DNA of 64,000 bases, from contig NZ_JRKM01000001.1 in assembly GCF_000768065.1 (NCBI RefSeq), forward strand, positions 4,694,001 through 4,758,000. Reading direction: 5' to 3'. Positions 17,847 through 26,998 of the stretch are shown here, in pieces (the stretch's first letter is position 1; each line of letters starts with the position of its first letter). A program made the translations under genes and the position numbers. Under the pieces are notes generated by a model. The model worked only from the letters and a program-made list of their open reading frames with translations. It had not been told where the DNA came from and searched no databases. The DNA comes from Aquabacterium sp. NJ1. Its GTDB lineage: Bacteria; Pseudomonadota; Gammaproteobacteria; Burkholderiales; Burkholderiaceae_C.

Positions 17847-18068
17847 TCAGGCGGCGCAGCTTGCACCGTCCTTGAAGCCCAGCTTGCGCAAGATGATGGC
17901 CATCGGGCAGAAGTTGGTGAAGCCGAACTGGAACAGGTTGGCGCCCACAAAGGCCGTGAAGGCCAGCGCCCATTTCGAGACGAACAGCGGGCTGCCCTCT
18001 ACGCCCAGGGCGAGCGAGATCATGATGAAGAGCCCGGCAACGATGCGGATCATGCGTTCAACGGTCAT
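17847..18068 (-). CDS. DUF2892 transmembrane protein
   Basis: A 73-residue DUF2892 protein with two hydrophobic helices. It starts with MTVERMIRIVAG and has FGFTNFCPMAIILRKLG after the second helix. The single cysteine in FCPM and the C-terminal SCAA could accept persulfide, by analogy with YgaP; this is inference. AAGGAAA precedes the ATG at 18068. It sits between the RND pump gene and a CsoR-like gene. Small DUF2892 genes are repeatedly linked to sulfide or persulfide resistance operons, and the other copy here belongs to the BigR operon. Confidence 0.8.
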   Translation of the reverse strand: MTVERMIRIVAGLFIMISLALGVEGSPLFVSKWALAFTAFVGANLFQFGFTNFCPMAIILRKLGFKDGASCAA

Positions 18069-18106
18069 GGTGGTTTCCTTTCAAATCAAGAGCGTGCCGC
18101 CATCGA

Positions 18107-21100
18107 TCAGGCGGTTTCGTGCTGGCGCCGATAAGCGGCGTAATACAGCACCGGGATGACCACCAGCGTGAGCAGGGTGGACACCAGGATGCCGAAAATC
18201 AGGGATACGGCCAGGCCGTTGAAGATGGGGTCGTCCAGGATGAAGAAAGCGCCCACCATGGCGGCGATGCCGGTCAGGGCAATGGGCTGGGCCCGCACGG
18301 CAGCCGACTGCACCACGGCCTGCTTGAAGGCCATGCCGCGCGCCACCTGCAGCTCGATGAAGTCCACCAGCAGGATGGAGTTGCGCACGATGATGCCGGC
18401 CAGCGCGATCATGCCGATCATGGACGTGGCCGTGAACTGCGCATGCAGCAACGCGTGGCCAGGCATCACGCCGATGATGGTCAGCGGGATGGGCGCCATG
18501 ATGATCAGCGGCGTTCTGTAGGACTTGAACTGCGCGACCACCAGCAGGTAGATCAGGATGAGGCCCACGCCATAAGCGGCGCCCATGTCGCGGAAGGTCT
18601 CGTAGGTGATCTGCCATTCGCCGTCCCACTTCAGCGCATAGGCGCGGTAGGGGTCGGAGGGCTGCTTGATCCAGTACTCCTGGATGCCGCCGGTATCAGG
18701 CAGGGCGGCTTCGTTCAACTTGCTGCGGATGGCGAACAAGCCGTAGAGCGGTGAATCCAGCTGGCCGGCCATGTCACCGAAGACATAGCTCACGGGCAGC
18801 AGGTCCTTGCTGAACAGGGGCTTGTCGATCACGCCGCGCTCGATGCGCACCAGCTCGGACAGCGGCACCAACTGACCATTGGCAGCGCGCAGTGGCAAGG
18901 CCAGCAGCTTGTCCAGGCCAATCTGGGATTCACGCGGCAACTGGATGCGCACGGGCACAGGCAGCTTGGCTTGGCCATCGTGCAGGTAGGCCGGGTCGGC
19001 GCCCGACAAGGCAGCCTGCACCGCCTGCGCCACGCTGGCCACGGGGATGCCCAATGACTCAGCGCGCTGACGCTGCACACGCAGGAACACGCGGGCTGCG
19101 TCTTCCTTGAGGCTGGTGTCGATGCCGACGATGTCCGGCGTGCCGGCAAAGGCCTTGGCCACGCGCTGGGCCAGCTGGGCGCGACCGGCTTCATCCGGGC
19201 CGTAGACCTCGGCCACCAGGGGCGACATCACGGGCGGGCCTGGCGGCACTTCCACCACTTTCACGCGTGCGCCATGGCGTGCGGCGATCTTCTCCAGATC
19301 GACACGCAGGCGTTGCGCAATCACGTGGCTCTTTTCATGACGGTGGTGTTTGTCCACCAGGTTGACTTGCAAGTCACCCTGTTCAGCGTCAGCACGCAGG
19401 TAGTACTGGCGCACCAGGCCGTTGAAAGTGATGGGCGAGGCCGTGCCTGCATAACCCTGCAGGTTCAGCACCTCGGGCTGTTTGGCCAGGAAGGCGCCCA
19501 TGTCCTGCAGGGTGGCGGCGGTGTCTTCCAGCGGGGTGCCAGCCGGCATCTCGACCACCACCTGGAACTCGCTCTTGTTGTCGAAGGGCAGCATCTTGAG
19601 CACCACGCCCAGGCCCGACGAGGGGATGGTGGCCAGGCCCACCGACAGCATCAAGGCGGCCACGATGCCCAGGCCCATGGCCCAGCGGCGGCCACGGTAA
19701 ACGAGCAAAGGCATCAGCACACGGTCGAACAGGCCTTGCAGCTTGCCGGCCAGGCCGGTTGGCGCCGGGGCCGTGTGCTCGCCATGGCCTGCACCATCAC
19801 CATGGGCGGCCGCGTGTGGCTTCATCAGCTTGAGCGCCAGCCACGGCGTGACCGTGAAGGCAATGCCCAGCGACAAGGCCATGCCCAGGCTGGAGTTGAT
19901 GGGAATCGGGCTCATGTAGGGGCCCATCAGGCCACTCACGAAGGCCATGGGCAGCAAGGCCGCGATCACGGTCAGCGTGGCCAGGATGGTGGGGCCACCC
20001 ACTTCGTCCACGGCGCCGGGGATGATCTCGCGCAGCGGTTTGCCAGGGTCCAGCTGTTGATGGCGGTGGATGTTTTCGACCACCACGATGGCGTCGTCCA
20101 CCAGGATGCCGATGGAGAAGATCAAGGCGAACAGGGACACGCGGTTGAGCGTGAAGCCCCAGGCCCAGGATGCGAACAAGGTCGCAGTCAGGGTCAGGAT
20201 CACGGCGGCGCCCACGATCACGGCTTCGCGGCGACCCAGGGCCAGGCCCACCAGCAGGATCACGGAGCCGGTGGCGAAGGCCAGCTTCTGGATGAGCTTG
20301 TTGGCTTTCTCTGCGGCGGTTTCACCGTAGTCACGCGTGATGCTCATCTCCACATCGGCGGGCAGCACGGTGTTGCGCAACTCGTCCAGGCGCTGGCGCA
20401 CCGCACGGGCCACATCCACGGCGTTCTGGCCAGGCTTTTTGGTGACCGTCAGCGTGACAGCGGGGAAGGACTGGCCTGCGCTGGCCTTGGCCTCGGACGC
20501 ACGGCCACCAGCGGCAGTGGCGCTGGCACCTGTGACGGTGCTGGCGCCTGCACCCGGCGTGAACCACACGTGGCGCGTGGCCTGTTGTGCACCCCATTCG
20601 ACGCGGGCGACTTCACGCAGGTAAACCGGCTTGCCCTGGCTCACGCCCACGACGAGGTTACCCACGTCGTCTGCAGAGCGCAGGAACTCGCCGGTTTCGA
20701 TGCTCAGCATCTGCGAGCGGCCATCGGCCTGCGGGTTCAGCACGGCGCCAGACGGCAGGCTCTGGTTGGCGGCGGCCAGGGCTTGCTGCAGGCTGTTGAT
20801 GTCCACCCCGCGTTCACGCAAGCGGCTGGGCTCCAGCGTCACCATCACGGCCTGGCCGGGGCCGCCGATCGTCTGCACTTCGCGGGTGCCCGGCACACGC
20901 TTGATCTCGGCCTCCAGGCTGCGCGCGACGCGCTCCAGCCCCAGCGCGGCCTGCGCATCCTTGCTCCACAGGGTCACCGCGAGCACGGGTACGTCGTCGA
21001 TGCCCTTGGGCTTGACGATGGGGGGCATGGCACCCAGGTTGCGTGGCAGCCAGTCCTGGTTGGCGTTGAGCACGTCGTACAGGCGCACCAGCGCGTCGGT

Positions 21101-21430
21101 ACGTGGCACACCCACCTTGAACTGCACCGTGAGCACCGCCATGCCGGGCCGCGACACCGAGTAGGTGTGCTCGATGTCGGCAATCTGGCCGAGCACCTGC
21201 TCAGCCGGGCGCGCGATCATGTTCTGCACGTCCGTGCTGGAAGCGCCGGGGAAGGGCACCAGCACATTGGCCATGGTCACGTTGATCTGCGGCTCTTCCT
21301 CGCGCGGGGTGACTAGCACGGCGAACAGGCCCAGCAACATGGCCACCAGGGCCAGCAAAGGCGTGAGGGCGTTGTCCTGAAAGGCGCGTGCCAGGCGGCC
21401 CGAAACGCCCAGGGTGGATTCGGTGCTCAT
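18107..21430 (-). CDS. RND family efflux pump inner-membrane subunit (HAE1-like)
   Basis: A 1107-residue RND transporter with a first transmembrane helix near residues 22-42 and a large periplasmic loop. TM4 carries FSIGILVDDAIVVVENIHRH, which has the double aspartate of proton-driven HAE-type pumps and lacks the heavy-metal signature of CusA. A second periplasmic loop and a C-terminal helix bundle ending in VIPVLYYAAYRRQ follow. Unusual is a Gly/Ala/Ser-rich linker near residues 295-320 in the first periplasmic half. Its ATG overlaps the stop of the adaptor gene by 4 bases. No outer-membrane TolC-type gene is adjacent. Association with DUF2892, CsoR-like and sqr genes suggests a substrate linked to sulfur or electrophile stress, but this is unproven. 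Confidence 0.9.
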   Translation of the reverse strand: MSTESTLGVSGRLARAFQDNALTPLLALVAMLLGLFAVLVTPREEEPQINVTMANVLVPFPGASSTDVQNMIARPAEQVLGQIADIEHTYSVSRPGMAVLTVQFKVGVPRTDALVRLYDVLNANQDWLPRNLGAMPPIVKPKGIDDVPVLAVTLWSKDAQAALGLERVARSLEAEIKRVPGTREVQTIGGPGQAVMVTLEPSRLRERGVDINSLQQALAAANQSLPSGAVLNPQADGRSQMLSIETGEFLRSADDVGNLVVGVSQGKPVYLREVARVEWGAQQATRHVWFTPGAGASTVTGASATAAGGRASEAKASAGQSFPAVTLTVTKKPGQNAVDVARAVRQRLDELRNTVLPADVEMSITRDYGETAAEKANKLIQKLAFATGSVILLVGLALGRREAVIVGAAVILTLTATLFASWAWGFTLNRVSLFALIFSIGILVDDAIVVVENIHRHQQLDPGKPLREIIPGAVDEVGGPTILATLTVIAALLPMAFVSGLMGPYMSPIPINSSLGMALSLGIAFTVTPWLALKLMKPHAAAHGDGAGHGEHTAPAPTGLAGKLQGLFDRVLMPLLVYRGRRWAMGLGIVAALMLSVGLATIPSSGLGVVLKMLPFDNKSEFQVVVEMPAGTPLEDTAATLQDMGAFLAKQPEVLNLQGYAGTASPITFNGLVRQYYLRADAEQGDLQVNLVDKHHRHEKSHVIAQRLRVDLEKIAARHGARVKVVEVPPGPPVMSPLVAEVYGPDEAGRAQLAQRVAKAFAGTPDIVGIDTSLKEDAARVFLRVQRQRAESLGIPVASVAQAVQAALSGADPAYLHDGQAKLPVPVRIQLPRESQIGLDKLLALPLRAANGQLVPLSELVRIERGVIDKPLFSKDLLPVSYVFGDMAGQLDSPLYGLFAIRSKLNEAALPDTGGIQEYWIKQPSDPYRAYALKWDGEWQITYETFRDMGAAYGVGLILIYLLVVAQFKSYRTPLIIMAPIPLTIIGVMPGHALLHAQFTATSMIGMIALAGIIVRNSILLVDFIELQVARGMAFKQAVVQSAAVRAQPIALTGIAAMVGAFFILDDPIFNGLAVSLIFGILVSTLLTLVVIPVLYYAAYRRQHETA

Positions 21431-22530
21431 GGCTTGACCTGGGCAGGGTTGAGGGGGCTGGCGTTGAGCAAGCCCGCCTTGAGTGCGTTCTGGGCGATGG
21501 TGTCACCGGCGCGCAGGCCGCTGAGCACCGTCACGGTCGTGGCCTGAGCGCTCATGGGCGCGGTGCGCACGGCTTGCAGCATGAACTGGCCTTCGCGGGC
21601 CACGTACACGCCGGTCAGTTCGCCGCGCTGGATCACGGCCTGTGCGGGCACGACCAGGCCGGCCTCGGCCGTGCCGCTGGATGTGGGGGCGGCCATGCCA
21701 CTGAAGCGCACGCGCACCGTCTGGCCGGGCAGGGTGGTGGTCTGCGGCAGGTCAAGCCGCCACTCCACCGTCTGGGAAACGGGGTCGGCGCCGGGCAGGG
21801 TGACCACGCGGGTGGCGCGCACCCATTGCGCCGGAGCCTGCGGCCCACCTGCCGGCAGCCAGACTTCGGCCGCGCTGGCCGTGCGCACACGGTCCGCCTG
21901 CGAGGCGGGCACTTGCACCACCGCCCGCATGGCCTGGGGTGAATACATGGTCAGCACGGGGCGCCCGGGCGCGGCCAGGTCCCCCACATCCGCCTGGGTG
22001 GACAGCACCTTGCCGTCAAACGGTGCCACCAGGGTGGTGAAACCTTTGGCCAGCGCGGCCTGAGCCTGGCCTGCCTTGGCCGCATTCACGCCAGCCTGGG
22101 CGGCGCGCCATTGCGCCTGAGCACTGTCCAGCGCGGCCGCACTGATGAAGCCTTGGGCCTTGAGTGCCTGGCTGCGTTCCCACTGCTGGCGCGCGTTGGT
22201 CAACTGGGCATCGGCCTGGGCCACGTCGGCCTGGCTGCGGGTCAGGGCGGCCTGGGTGTCCCTGTCGTCGATACGGGCAAGCGCCTGGCCGGCTTTCACG
22301 CTGTCCCCCGCCTTGACGAGCAGGGCGGTGATGTTGCCGGGCACCTGCGCGGCCACCGTGCTCTGGCGCACGGCCTGGATCACGCCATCCCACTCCATGA
22401 CAGCCGCCTGAGATTGCGCCTGTACCTGGATGGTGGGGACCATGAGTTTGCCGCCCTCGCTGCGGGCGGGCGAGCACGCGGCCGCCAGGGTGGCGCCGAG
22501 CAGCGTGACAAAGGCATGGTGTCTGGCCAT
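21427..22530 (-). CDS. RND efflux periplasmic adaptor (membrane fusion lipoprotein)
   Basis: A 367-residue membrane fusion protein. The signal peptide ends in a lipobox (GATLAAAC), so it should be lipidated and anchored in the inner membrane. A biotinyl-lipoyl-like half (VPGNITALLVKAGDSVKAGQALARID) leads into a helical hairpin rich in Ala and Gln, then the second lipoyl half (FDGKVLSTQADVGDLAAPG) and beta-barrel domains. It links the RND pump to an outer-membrane channel. The start at 22530 has AGGAG 8 bases upstream; the palindromes at 22550-22585 lie just before it. First gene of the operon adaptor-pump-DUF2892-repressor. Confidence 0.9.
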   Translation of the reverse strand: MARHHAFVTLLGATLAAACSPARSEGGKLMVPTIQVQAQSQAAVMEWDGVIQAVRQSTVAAQVPGNITALLVKAGDSVKAGQALARIDDRDTQAALTRSQADVAQADAQLTNARQQWERSQALKAQGFISAAALDSAQAQWRAAQAGVNAAKAGQAQAALAKGFTTLVAPFDGKVLSTQADVGDLAAPGRPVLTMYSPQAMRAVVQVPASQADRVRTASAAEVWLPAGGPQAPAQWVRATRVVTLPGADPVSQTVEWRLDLPQTTTLPGQTVRVRFSGMAAPTSSGTAEAGLVVPAQAVIQRGELTGVYVAREGQFMLQAVRTAPMSAQATTVTVLSGLRAGDTIAQNALKAGLLNASPLNPAQVKP

Positions 22531-22549
22531 GAATGTTCTCCTCATTCCT

Positions 22550-22585
22550 ATACCGTGGGGAGTATACATATACCCTGCGGGGTAT
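22550..22585. promoter_or_regulatory. CsoR/CstR-type operator pair before the RND operon
   Basis: A perfect inverted repeat ATACCC-TGCG-GGGTAT occupies 22570-22585. A looser one (ATACC to AGTAT, 22550-22565) lies next to it, toward the adaptor start codon at 22530. The form matches CsoR/CstR type 1 operators (TACC-tract, short spacer, GG-tract TA). The operon's own last gene encodes a DUF156 repressor, which makes autoregulation likely. Confidence 0.65.
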
Positions 22586-22650
22586 GCAAGCGCTGTATTT
22601 CAGTGGGCGCAAGCGCCACCCTAAACCAGACAAGGCTGGCCTGCGTGGCC

Positions 22651-23031
22651 TCAGCCCGGGATCAGCACGCTGGACGACGGTTTGGCCGGGTCGTAGTAAA
22701 CCTTCACCTTCGTGCCTGGCTGGAAGGGCGCGATTTCAGTGAGCGCCTGTTGCTCGTCAAAATGGTTCAAACCAAAGGCCCGCAGGCGGTCACCCGTGTA
22801 GGTGACGCCGTTGACCGTGTAGCGATAACGAACCTCGGTAAACCAGTGGTGGGTGGGTGTACCACGCTGGTCGCCGGTTTCGTTGTGCTGCCGGGCCCGG
22901 GCTTCCAGCATTTCACCCTCGACAGACGGCCAGTTCGGGCTGCCTTCCTTGATCTGCCAGGCGCGCCAGGCTGCCACGCCCAGGATGAGCACGAAGGCGA
23001 TGATCAGGTACTTTCCCAGGTCGTCAGGCAT
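22651..23031 (-). CDS. DUF3592 domain protein
   Basis: A 126-residue protein with one N-terminal transmembrane helix (residues about 7-24) followed by a DUF3592 domain: WPSVEGEMLEARA, then RYRYTVNGVTYTGDRL and VKVYYDPAKPSSSVL, the usual end of the family. The domain probably lies in the periplasm. Function is unknown. Most family members have a second helix after the domain, which is absent here. It is a single gene between the RND operon promoter and a divergent nucleotidase gene. Confidence 0.75.
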   Translation of the reverse strand: MPDDLGKYLIIAFVLILGVAAWRAWQIKEGSPNWPSVEGEMLEARARQHNETGDQRGTPTHHWFTEVRYRYTVNGVTYTGDRLRAFGLNHFDEQQALTEIAPFQPGTKVKVYYDPAKPSSSVLIPG

Positions 23032-23157
23032 GGTGGGCGTCGGTCAGTGTGCGCGGCGTGTGGTGCCAGGGTTGCAATTCGTTGATGCGCCTTCGTGCGC
23101 GCCGCCGATTTGCGCGAAGATCAAGGCTTGTTCCCGCTCAGCCGGTTTTTCTCGTTT

Positions 23158-23763
23158 ATGCCTCAATCTGCCGTTTCGCACAGCCCTTTTTACGCCCACC
23201 TGTCGCGTCTGCGCTTCATCAAGCGCTGGGGCCTGATGCGCAATGCGGTCGAGGAGGATGTCGCCCAGCACAGTTGGGAGGTGGCCATCCTCGCGCACGC
23301 GCTGGCCGTGATCGCCCGCGACGTGCTGGGCAAGCAGGTTGACCCCAACTCGGTGGCCACGCGCGCCTTGTTTCATGACGCCACCGAAGCCATCACCGGT
23401 GACCTGCCCACGCCCGTGAAGTACTCGCCGGCCATGCGCCACGCCACGGCCAATCTGGAGGGCGAGGTCTGCGAGGAAATGCTGCGTCTGTTGCCCGAGT
23501 CGGTACGCCCCGCGCTGCGCGCCGCCATGGATCACCACGAATGGCCTGATGACGAGGCCCGCCTGATCAAGTCCGCCGACCGCCTCGCTGCGTGGCTGAA
23601 GTGCCGCGCCGAGCTGCGCTACGGCAACACGGAGTTCGCCCAGGCGGCCACCCAGGTGCGGGCCAAGATCGACGAGCACATGACGCCCGAAGTGGCCTGC
23701 TTCCTGGAGACCTTCGGTTCGGCCTACGAGTTGACGCTGGACTCCTTGATGCAAGGGGAGTGA
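23158..23763 (+). CDS. yfbR: YfbR-like HD-domain 5'-deoxynucleotidase
   Basis: A 201-residue HD-domain phosphohydrolase. Metal-site motifs are QHSWEVAILAHALA, FHDATEAITGDLPTPVKY (the HD pair followed by the YfbR-specific TGDLPTPVKY) and ADRLAAWLKC. E. coli YfbR dephosphorylates deoxyribonucleoside 5'-monophosphates. Length and motif order match the family. The ATG at 23158 begins MPQSAVSHSPFYAHLSRLRFI, typical of YfbR N-termini; the upstream frame extension lacks family similarity. The SulP gene starts 4 bases after the stop. Confidence 0.88.
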   Translation: MPQSAVSHSPFYAHLSRLRFIKRWGLMRNAVEEDVAQHSWEVAILAHALAVIARDVLGKQVDPNSVATRALFHDATEAITGDLPTPVKYSPAMRHATANLEGEVCEEMLRLLPESVRPALRAAMDHHEWPDDEARLIKSADRLAAWLKCRAELRYGNTEFAQAATQVRAKIDEHMTPEVACFLETFGSAYELTLDSLMQGE

Positions 23764-23767
23764 GCCC

Positions 23768-25396
23768 TTGGCATTCGATAGACCACGCTGGCGGGATGTT
23801 CTGGCTGGCTTGTCGGTAGCCGGCCTGCTGCTGCCAGAAGCGGTGGCCTATGCCGGTATCGGCAACATGCCGCCACAGGCGGGCGTGCTGGCCTTGTTCG
23901 CCGGTTTGTTGAGCTACGCCTTGCTGGGCACCAGCCGGTTCGCCATTGTGTCGGCCACCTCGTCATCGGCGGCGGTGCTGCTGGCGGCCACAGGGTCGCT
24001 GGCCGGGGGCAATACCCTTTTACGCATGGAGCTGGCTGCCGGCCTGGTCATGTTGACCGGCTTGCTGTTCCTGCTCGGTGCCAGCGCGAAGGTGGGCGCG
24101 GCGTCGGCCTTCATATCCAAGCCTGTCTTGCGTGGGTTCGCGTTTGGCCTGGCGCTGATCATCATCATCAAACAATTGCCGCGCTTGCTGGGCATCAGCG
24201 TGGTTGGGCACGATGTGCCGTCGATGCTGCAAGGCGTTGCCGCGCAGGTGGCGCACTGGCACCGGCTCAGTCTGGCCTTGGGTGGGCTGTCCTTGCTGGC
24301 GCTGGCTGTGTTCGCGCGCCCAGGGGTGCGCTGGCCGGGCGCCTTGCTGGTGATGGTGGCAGGCATGGCCGCGCAGCACCATTTGCGTCTCGAGGATTGG
24401 GGTGTGGCCCGCGTGGGCGTGATCGAATTGCACCTCAATCAGCCGGCGCTGCCCGCCTTGGCCCGCGAGCAGTGGCTGCGCCTGGGCGAACTGGCCGTGG
24501 CCATGGTCCTGATCCTGTATGCGGAGTCCTACGGGGCGATCCGCACGCTGGCACTCAAGCACGGTGACGAGGTCAAGCCCAACCGTGATCTGCTGGCGCT
24601 GGGCGTGGCCAATGTGCTGAGCAGCCTGGTGCACGGCATGCCGGTTGGCGCCGGGTACTCGGCCAGCGTGGCCAACGAATCAGCCGGGGCGAAAACCCGT
24701 TGGGCGGGGCTGGTGGCCCTGGTCGTGCTGTTGGTGGTGGCCTTCAGCCTGCTACCCCTGGTGGCCTATATCCCCGAACCGGTGCTGGGCGCCATCGTGA
24801 TCCACGCGGTGAGCCACATGCTCAACCCGCAGGTCTTCAGGCCCTATTTCATCTGGCAGCGTGACCGGCTGGTGGCCTTGCTGGCGGTGGCGGCCGTGCT
24901 GTGGCTGGGGGTGCTCGATGGCTTGCTGGTGTCGATCGGCATCAGCCTGTTCATGACCCTGCGTGGCTTGGCGCAGGCCCGCCTGGCCGTGCTGGGCCGG
25001 CTGGACGAAGGGCATGACTTCATCGACCTGAAGCTGTCCCCCATGGCGGTGCCGGAGGAGGGGATGCTGATCGTGCGGCCCGAGGCGCCCTTGTTTTTTG
25101 GCAATGTGGAAAGCCTGATGGCGCAGGTGCGGGACGAAGTGGCAAGGCACCCTTCTGCGCAGACCCTGATCCTGAGCCTGGAGGAGTCCCCCGATCTGGA
25201 CGGCAGTTGCGTCGAGGCCTTGCGTGACCTGAGCGCCTGGCTGCAACAAGCAGGCCGTCGCCTGATGCTGGCCCGCTTGAAGAACCCCGCCTACATCGTC
25301 TTGCAGCGAGCCGCCTTGCCCAAGGTGACGCTGAACGTGCTGAGCATCGATGATGCCGTCAAGCTGGCCCGGGGCAGCCAGGGCAAACAGCACTGA
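23768..25396 (+). CDS. SulP family anion permease with STAS domain (second copy)
   Basis: A 542-residue SulP transporter, distinct from the one at 5698-7458. The family signature appears as LLLPEAVAYAGIGNMPPQAGV near residue 22, with about 10-12 hydrophobic segments and a C-terminal STAS domain (VRPEAPLFFGNVE, then LEESPDLDGSCVEAL). The best start is a TTG at 23768 with AGGGAG about 8 bases upstream; the next ATG would remove the first transmembrane helix. It lies 4 bases after yfbR and is probably co-transcribed. Substrate is unknown; sulfate, bicarbonate or another anion is possible. Confidence 0.85.
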   Translation: MAFDRPRWRDVLAGLSVAGLLLPEAVAYAGIGNMPPQAGVLALFAGLLSYALLGTSRFAIVSATSSSAAVLLAATGSLAGGNTLLRMELAAGLVMLTGLLFLLGASAKVGAASAFISKPVLRGFAFGLALIIIIKQLPRLLGISVVGHDVPSMLQGVAAQVAHWHRLSLALGGLSLLALAVFARPGVRWPGALLVMVAGMAAQHHLRLEDWGVARVGVIELHLNQPALPALAREQWLRLGELAVAMVLILYAESYGAIRTLALKHGDEVKPNRDLLALGVANVLSSLVHGMPVGAGYSASVANESAGAKTRWAGLVALVVLLVVAFSLLPLVAYIPEPVLGAIVIHAVSHMLNPQVFRPYFIWQRDRLVALLAVAAVLWLGVLDGLLVSIGISLFMTLRGLAQARLAVLGRLDEGHDFIDLKLSPMAVPEEGMLIVRPEAPLFFGNVESLMAQVRDEVARHPSAQTLILSLEESPDLDGSCVEALRDLSAWLQQAGRRLMLARLKNPAYIVLQRAALPKVTLNVLSIDDAVKLARGSQGKQH

Positions 25397-25473
25397 ACCA
25401 GCGTTGGCGCCAACATGGTGCGGGTTTTGCTTGCCTCATGCGCTCACACAAAACATGACGCTGAGGTTGATGC

Positions 25474-26385
25474 ATGACGTCCTTTATTCGCGCGGCCGAA
25501 ATCTGGCTGCCCGCTTCTGATCACAGTTTGCTTGAATTTGGTGCAGGCGCCTTTGGTGAGGCCTTGAGCTTTGCGGCGGTCAGCCGCGCCATGTGCTTCG
25601 GGCGCGCCGAGGGCTTGCCCGGCGAGGCCTGGGACTTGGGCCACCCGGTTTTGCTCAAGCAGTTCGAGGGTTCGCATTTTCGGCGCACCAGCGCAGCCAA
25701 GGCCGCTGGCCTGACCTGTGCCGTGGCCGTTCCCTTTTTTGTTGCCGGCCAGTTGACGGCCGTGGTGACCCTGTTTGGTGGCGACGACCCGAACAGCAAG
25801 GGGGCGATGGAGTTGTGGCGCAACGACACCCGCATCAGCTCGGACATGAGCTTGCTGGACGGCTACTACGGCGGCTTGCCGCCTGAGTTCGAGCGCCTCT
25901 CACGCGACGCATTTTTGCCCCGTGGCACCGGCGCCCCCGGCATGGCCTGGCAGCGCGACGAGGCCGTCATCATGGGCCAGGCAGACACCCACGCACGCTT
26001 TCTGCGCGGTGAGGCCGCCACGGATGCCGGCATCTGCCGCGCGATGGCCATGCCCTGTTGTTCCACAAGCCACGCCAGTTACGTGCTGATGCTGCTGTCC
26101 GGCCGCGAAACACCGATTGCCCGGCGCATGGAGCGCTGGGTGATGGACCGCGCTGGCGCTCAGCTTGTGCTGGCTGCCGGCCATTGCGAGCAGGCTGGTG
26201 ATCTGGGGCAGTCTGGCGACGTCATCAAGCTGCTGGATGCCGATGCGCGGCTGACCAAGGCTGTGGGCTGCGGCGTGCCGGCCCTGACCGAGCCCGCTGC
26301 GCGCCTGCCTGGCAGCGAAGCCTGCCTGTGGCTGCCCGTGCTGGTGGAAGACAAGGTGACCGAGCTGGTGGCGCTCTACCTCTGA
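25474..26385 (+). CDS. GAF-domain protein of unknown role
   Basis: A 303-residue soluble protein with two GAF-like halves. The first (residues about 15-110) contains FGEALSFAAVSRAMCFGRAEGLPGEAWD and TCAVAVPFFVAGQLTAVVTLFGGDD. The second (about 145-300) repeats the pattern with FLPRGTGAPGMAWQRDEAVIMG, MAMPCC and LWLPVLVEDKVTELVALYL. No catalytic or DNA-binding domain is attached, so it could be a small-molecule or redox sensor acting through a partner. Several cysteines (CRAMAMPCC) might matter. It stands alone, 77 bases after the SulP gene, with no close operon partner. Confidence 0.65.
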   Translation: MTSFIRAAEIWLPASDHSLLEFGAGAFGEALSFAAVSRAMCFGRAEGLPGEAWDLGHPVLLKQFEGSHFRRTSAAKAAGLTCAVAVPFFVAGQLTAVVTLFGGDDPNSKGAMELWRNDTRISSDMSLLDGYYGGLPPEFERLSRDAFLPRGTGAPGMAWQRDEAVIMGQADTHARFLRGEAATDAGICRAMAMPCCSTSHASYVLMLLSGRETPIARRMERWVMDRAGAQLVLAAGHCEQAGDLGQSGDVIKLLDADARLTKAVGCGVPALTEPAARLPGSEACLWLPVLVEDKVTELVALYL

Positions 26386-26477
26386 CGGGGGTAAATTCCG
26401 GTAAAGCAGGCCCGCCTTGGTCAGCTCGGGCGCTGGGCCTTGCGTTGAATGTGCATCTTCAATACCGGAAGACCATC

Positions 26478-26933
26478 ATGAAAAAACTGCTTCTTGCTTT
26501 CGCAACCCTGGCTGCCGTGCCCGCTTTCGCCCAGACCTCCGTCGGGGTGTCCATCGGGATCAACCAGCCCGGCGTGTATGGCCGCATCGACATCGGCAAC
26601 TACCCGCAACCGGCTCTGGTGTACCCGCAGCCGATGATCATCCAGCCCTCGCCCGTGGCTGTTTACCAACGCCCGATCTACCTGTATGTGCCGCCTGCGC
26701 ACCAGCGGGACTGGCGCCGCTATTGCAGCCGCTACAGCGCTTGCGGGCAGCCGGTGTACTTCGTACGGGAGGACTGGGTGCGGGATCGCTGGGAGCACGA
26801 GCATGAGCGTGATCGCAACGACCGAGACCGCCGTGACCGCCCAGGCCGAGGCAATGCCTATGGCCATGACCGTGACCACCGTGATCATGGCCGAGACAAT
26901 CCCGGCCGCGGCCGCGGCCACGATCGGGATTGA
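26478..26933 (+). CDS. Small secreted protein with Arg/Asp/His-rich tail
   Basis: A 151-residue exported protein. A clear Sec signal peptide (MKKLLLAFATLAAVPAFAQT, cleavage after AFA) is followed by a Pro/Tyr/Gln-rich segment (residues about 25-75), a short region with two cysteines (RYCSRYSACGQ) and a low-complexity tail of about 50 residues built from His, Asp, Arg and Gly. The type resembles proteins annotated as YXWGXW- or PXPV-repeat secreted proteins in Burkholderiales. The tail could bind metal or polyanions. I do not recognise a defined function. Confidence 0.65.
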   Translation: MKKLLLAFATLAAVPAFAQTSVGVSIGINQPGVYGRIDIGNYPQPALVYPQPMIIQPSPVAVYQRPIYLYVPPAHQRDWRRYCSRYSACGQPVYFVREDWVRDRWEHEHERDRNDRDRRDRPGRGNAYGHDRDHRDHGRDNPGRGRGHDRD

Positions 26934-26955
26934 TCGCAGGCAGCTTGCTCGCTCG

Positions 26956-26983
26956 GCATGAAACCATAATCAAGGTTTCATGC
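26956..26983 (+). repeat. Perfect inverted repeat in the leader of the ClpP-like gene
   Basis: Arms GCATGAAACC (26956-26965) and GGTTTCATGC (26974-26983), exact over 10 bp with an 8-base AT-rich loop. It ends three bases before the GAGGAG ribosome site (26985-26990) of the gene at 26999. No T-run follows. It could be an RNA hairpin that limits translation, or an operator. Confidence 0.6.
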
Positions 26984-26998
26984 TGAGGAGACAAGCCC

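Noticed and set aside
19274..21316. Long plus-strand reading frame (680 codons) opposite the RND pump gene
   Set aside because: Low-complexity His/Gln/Gly-rich translation with no domain; antisense shadow of the pump gene.
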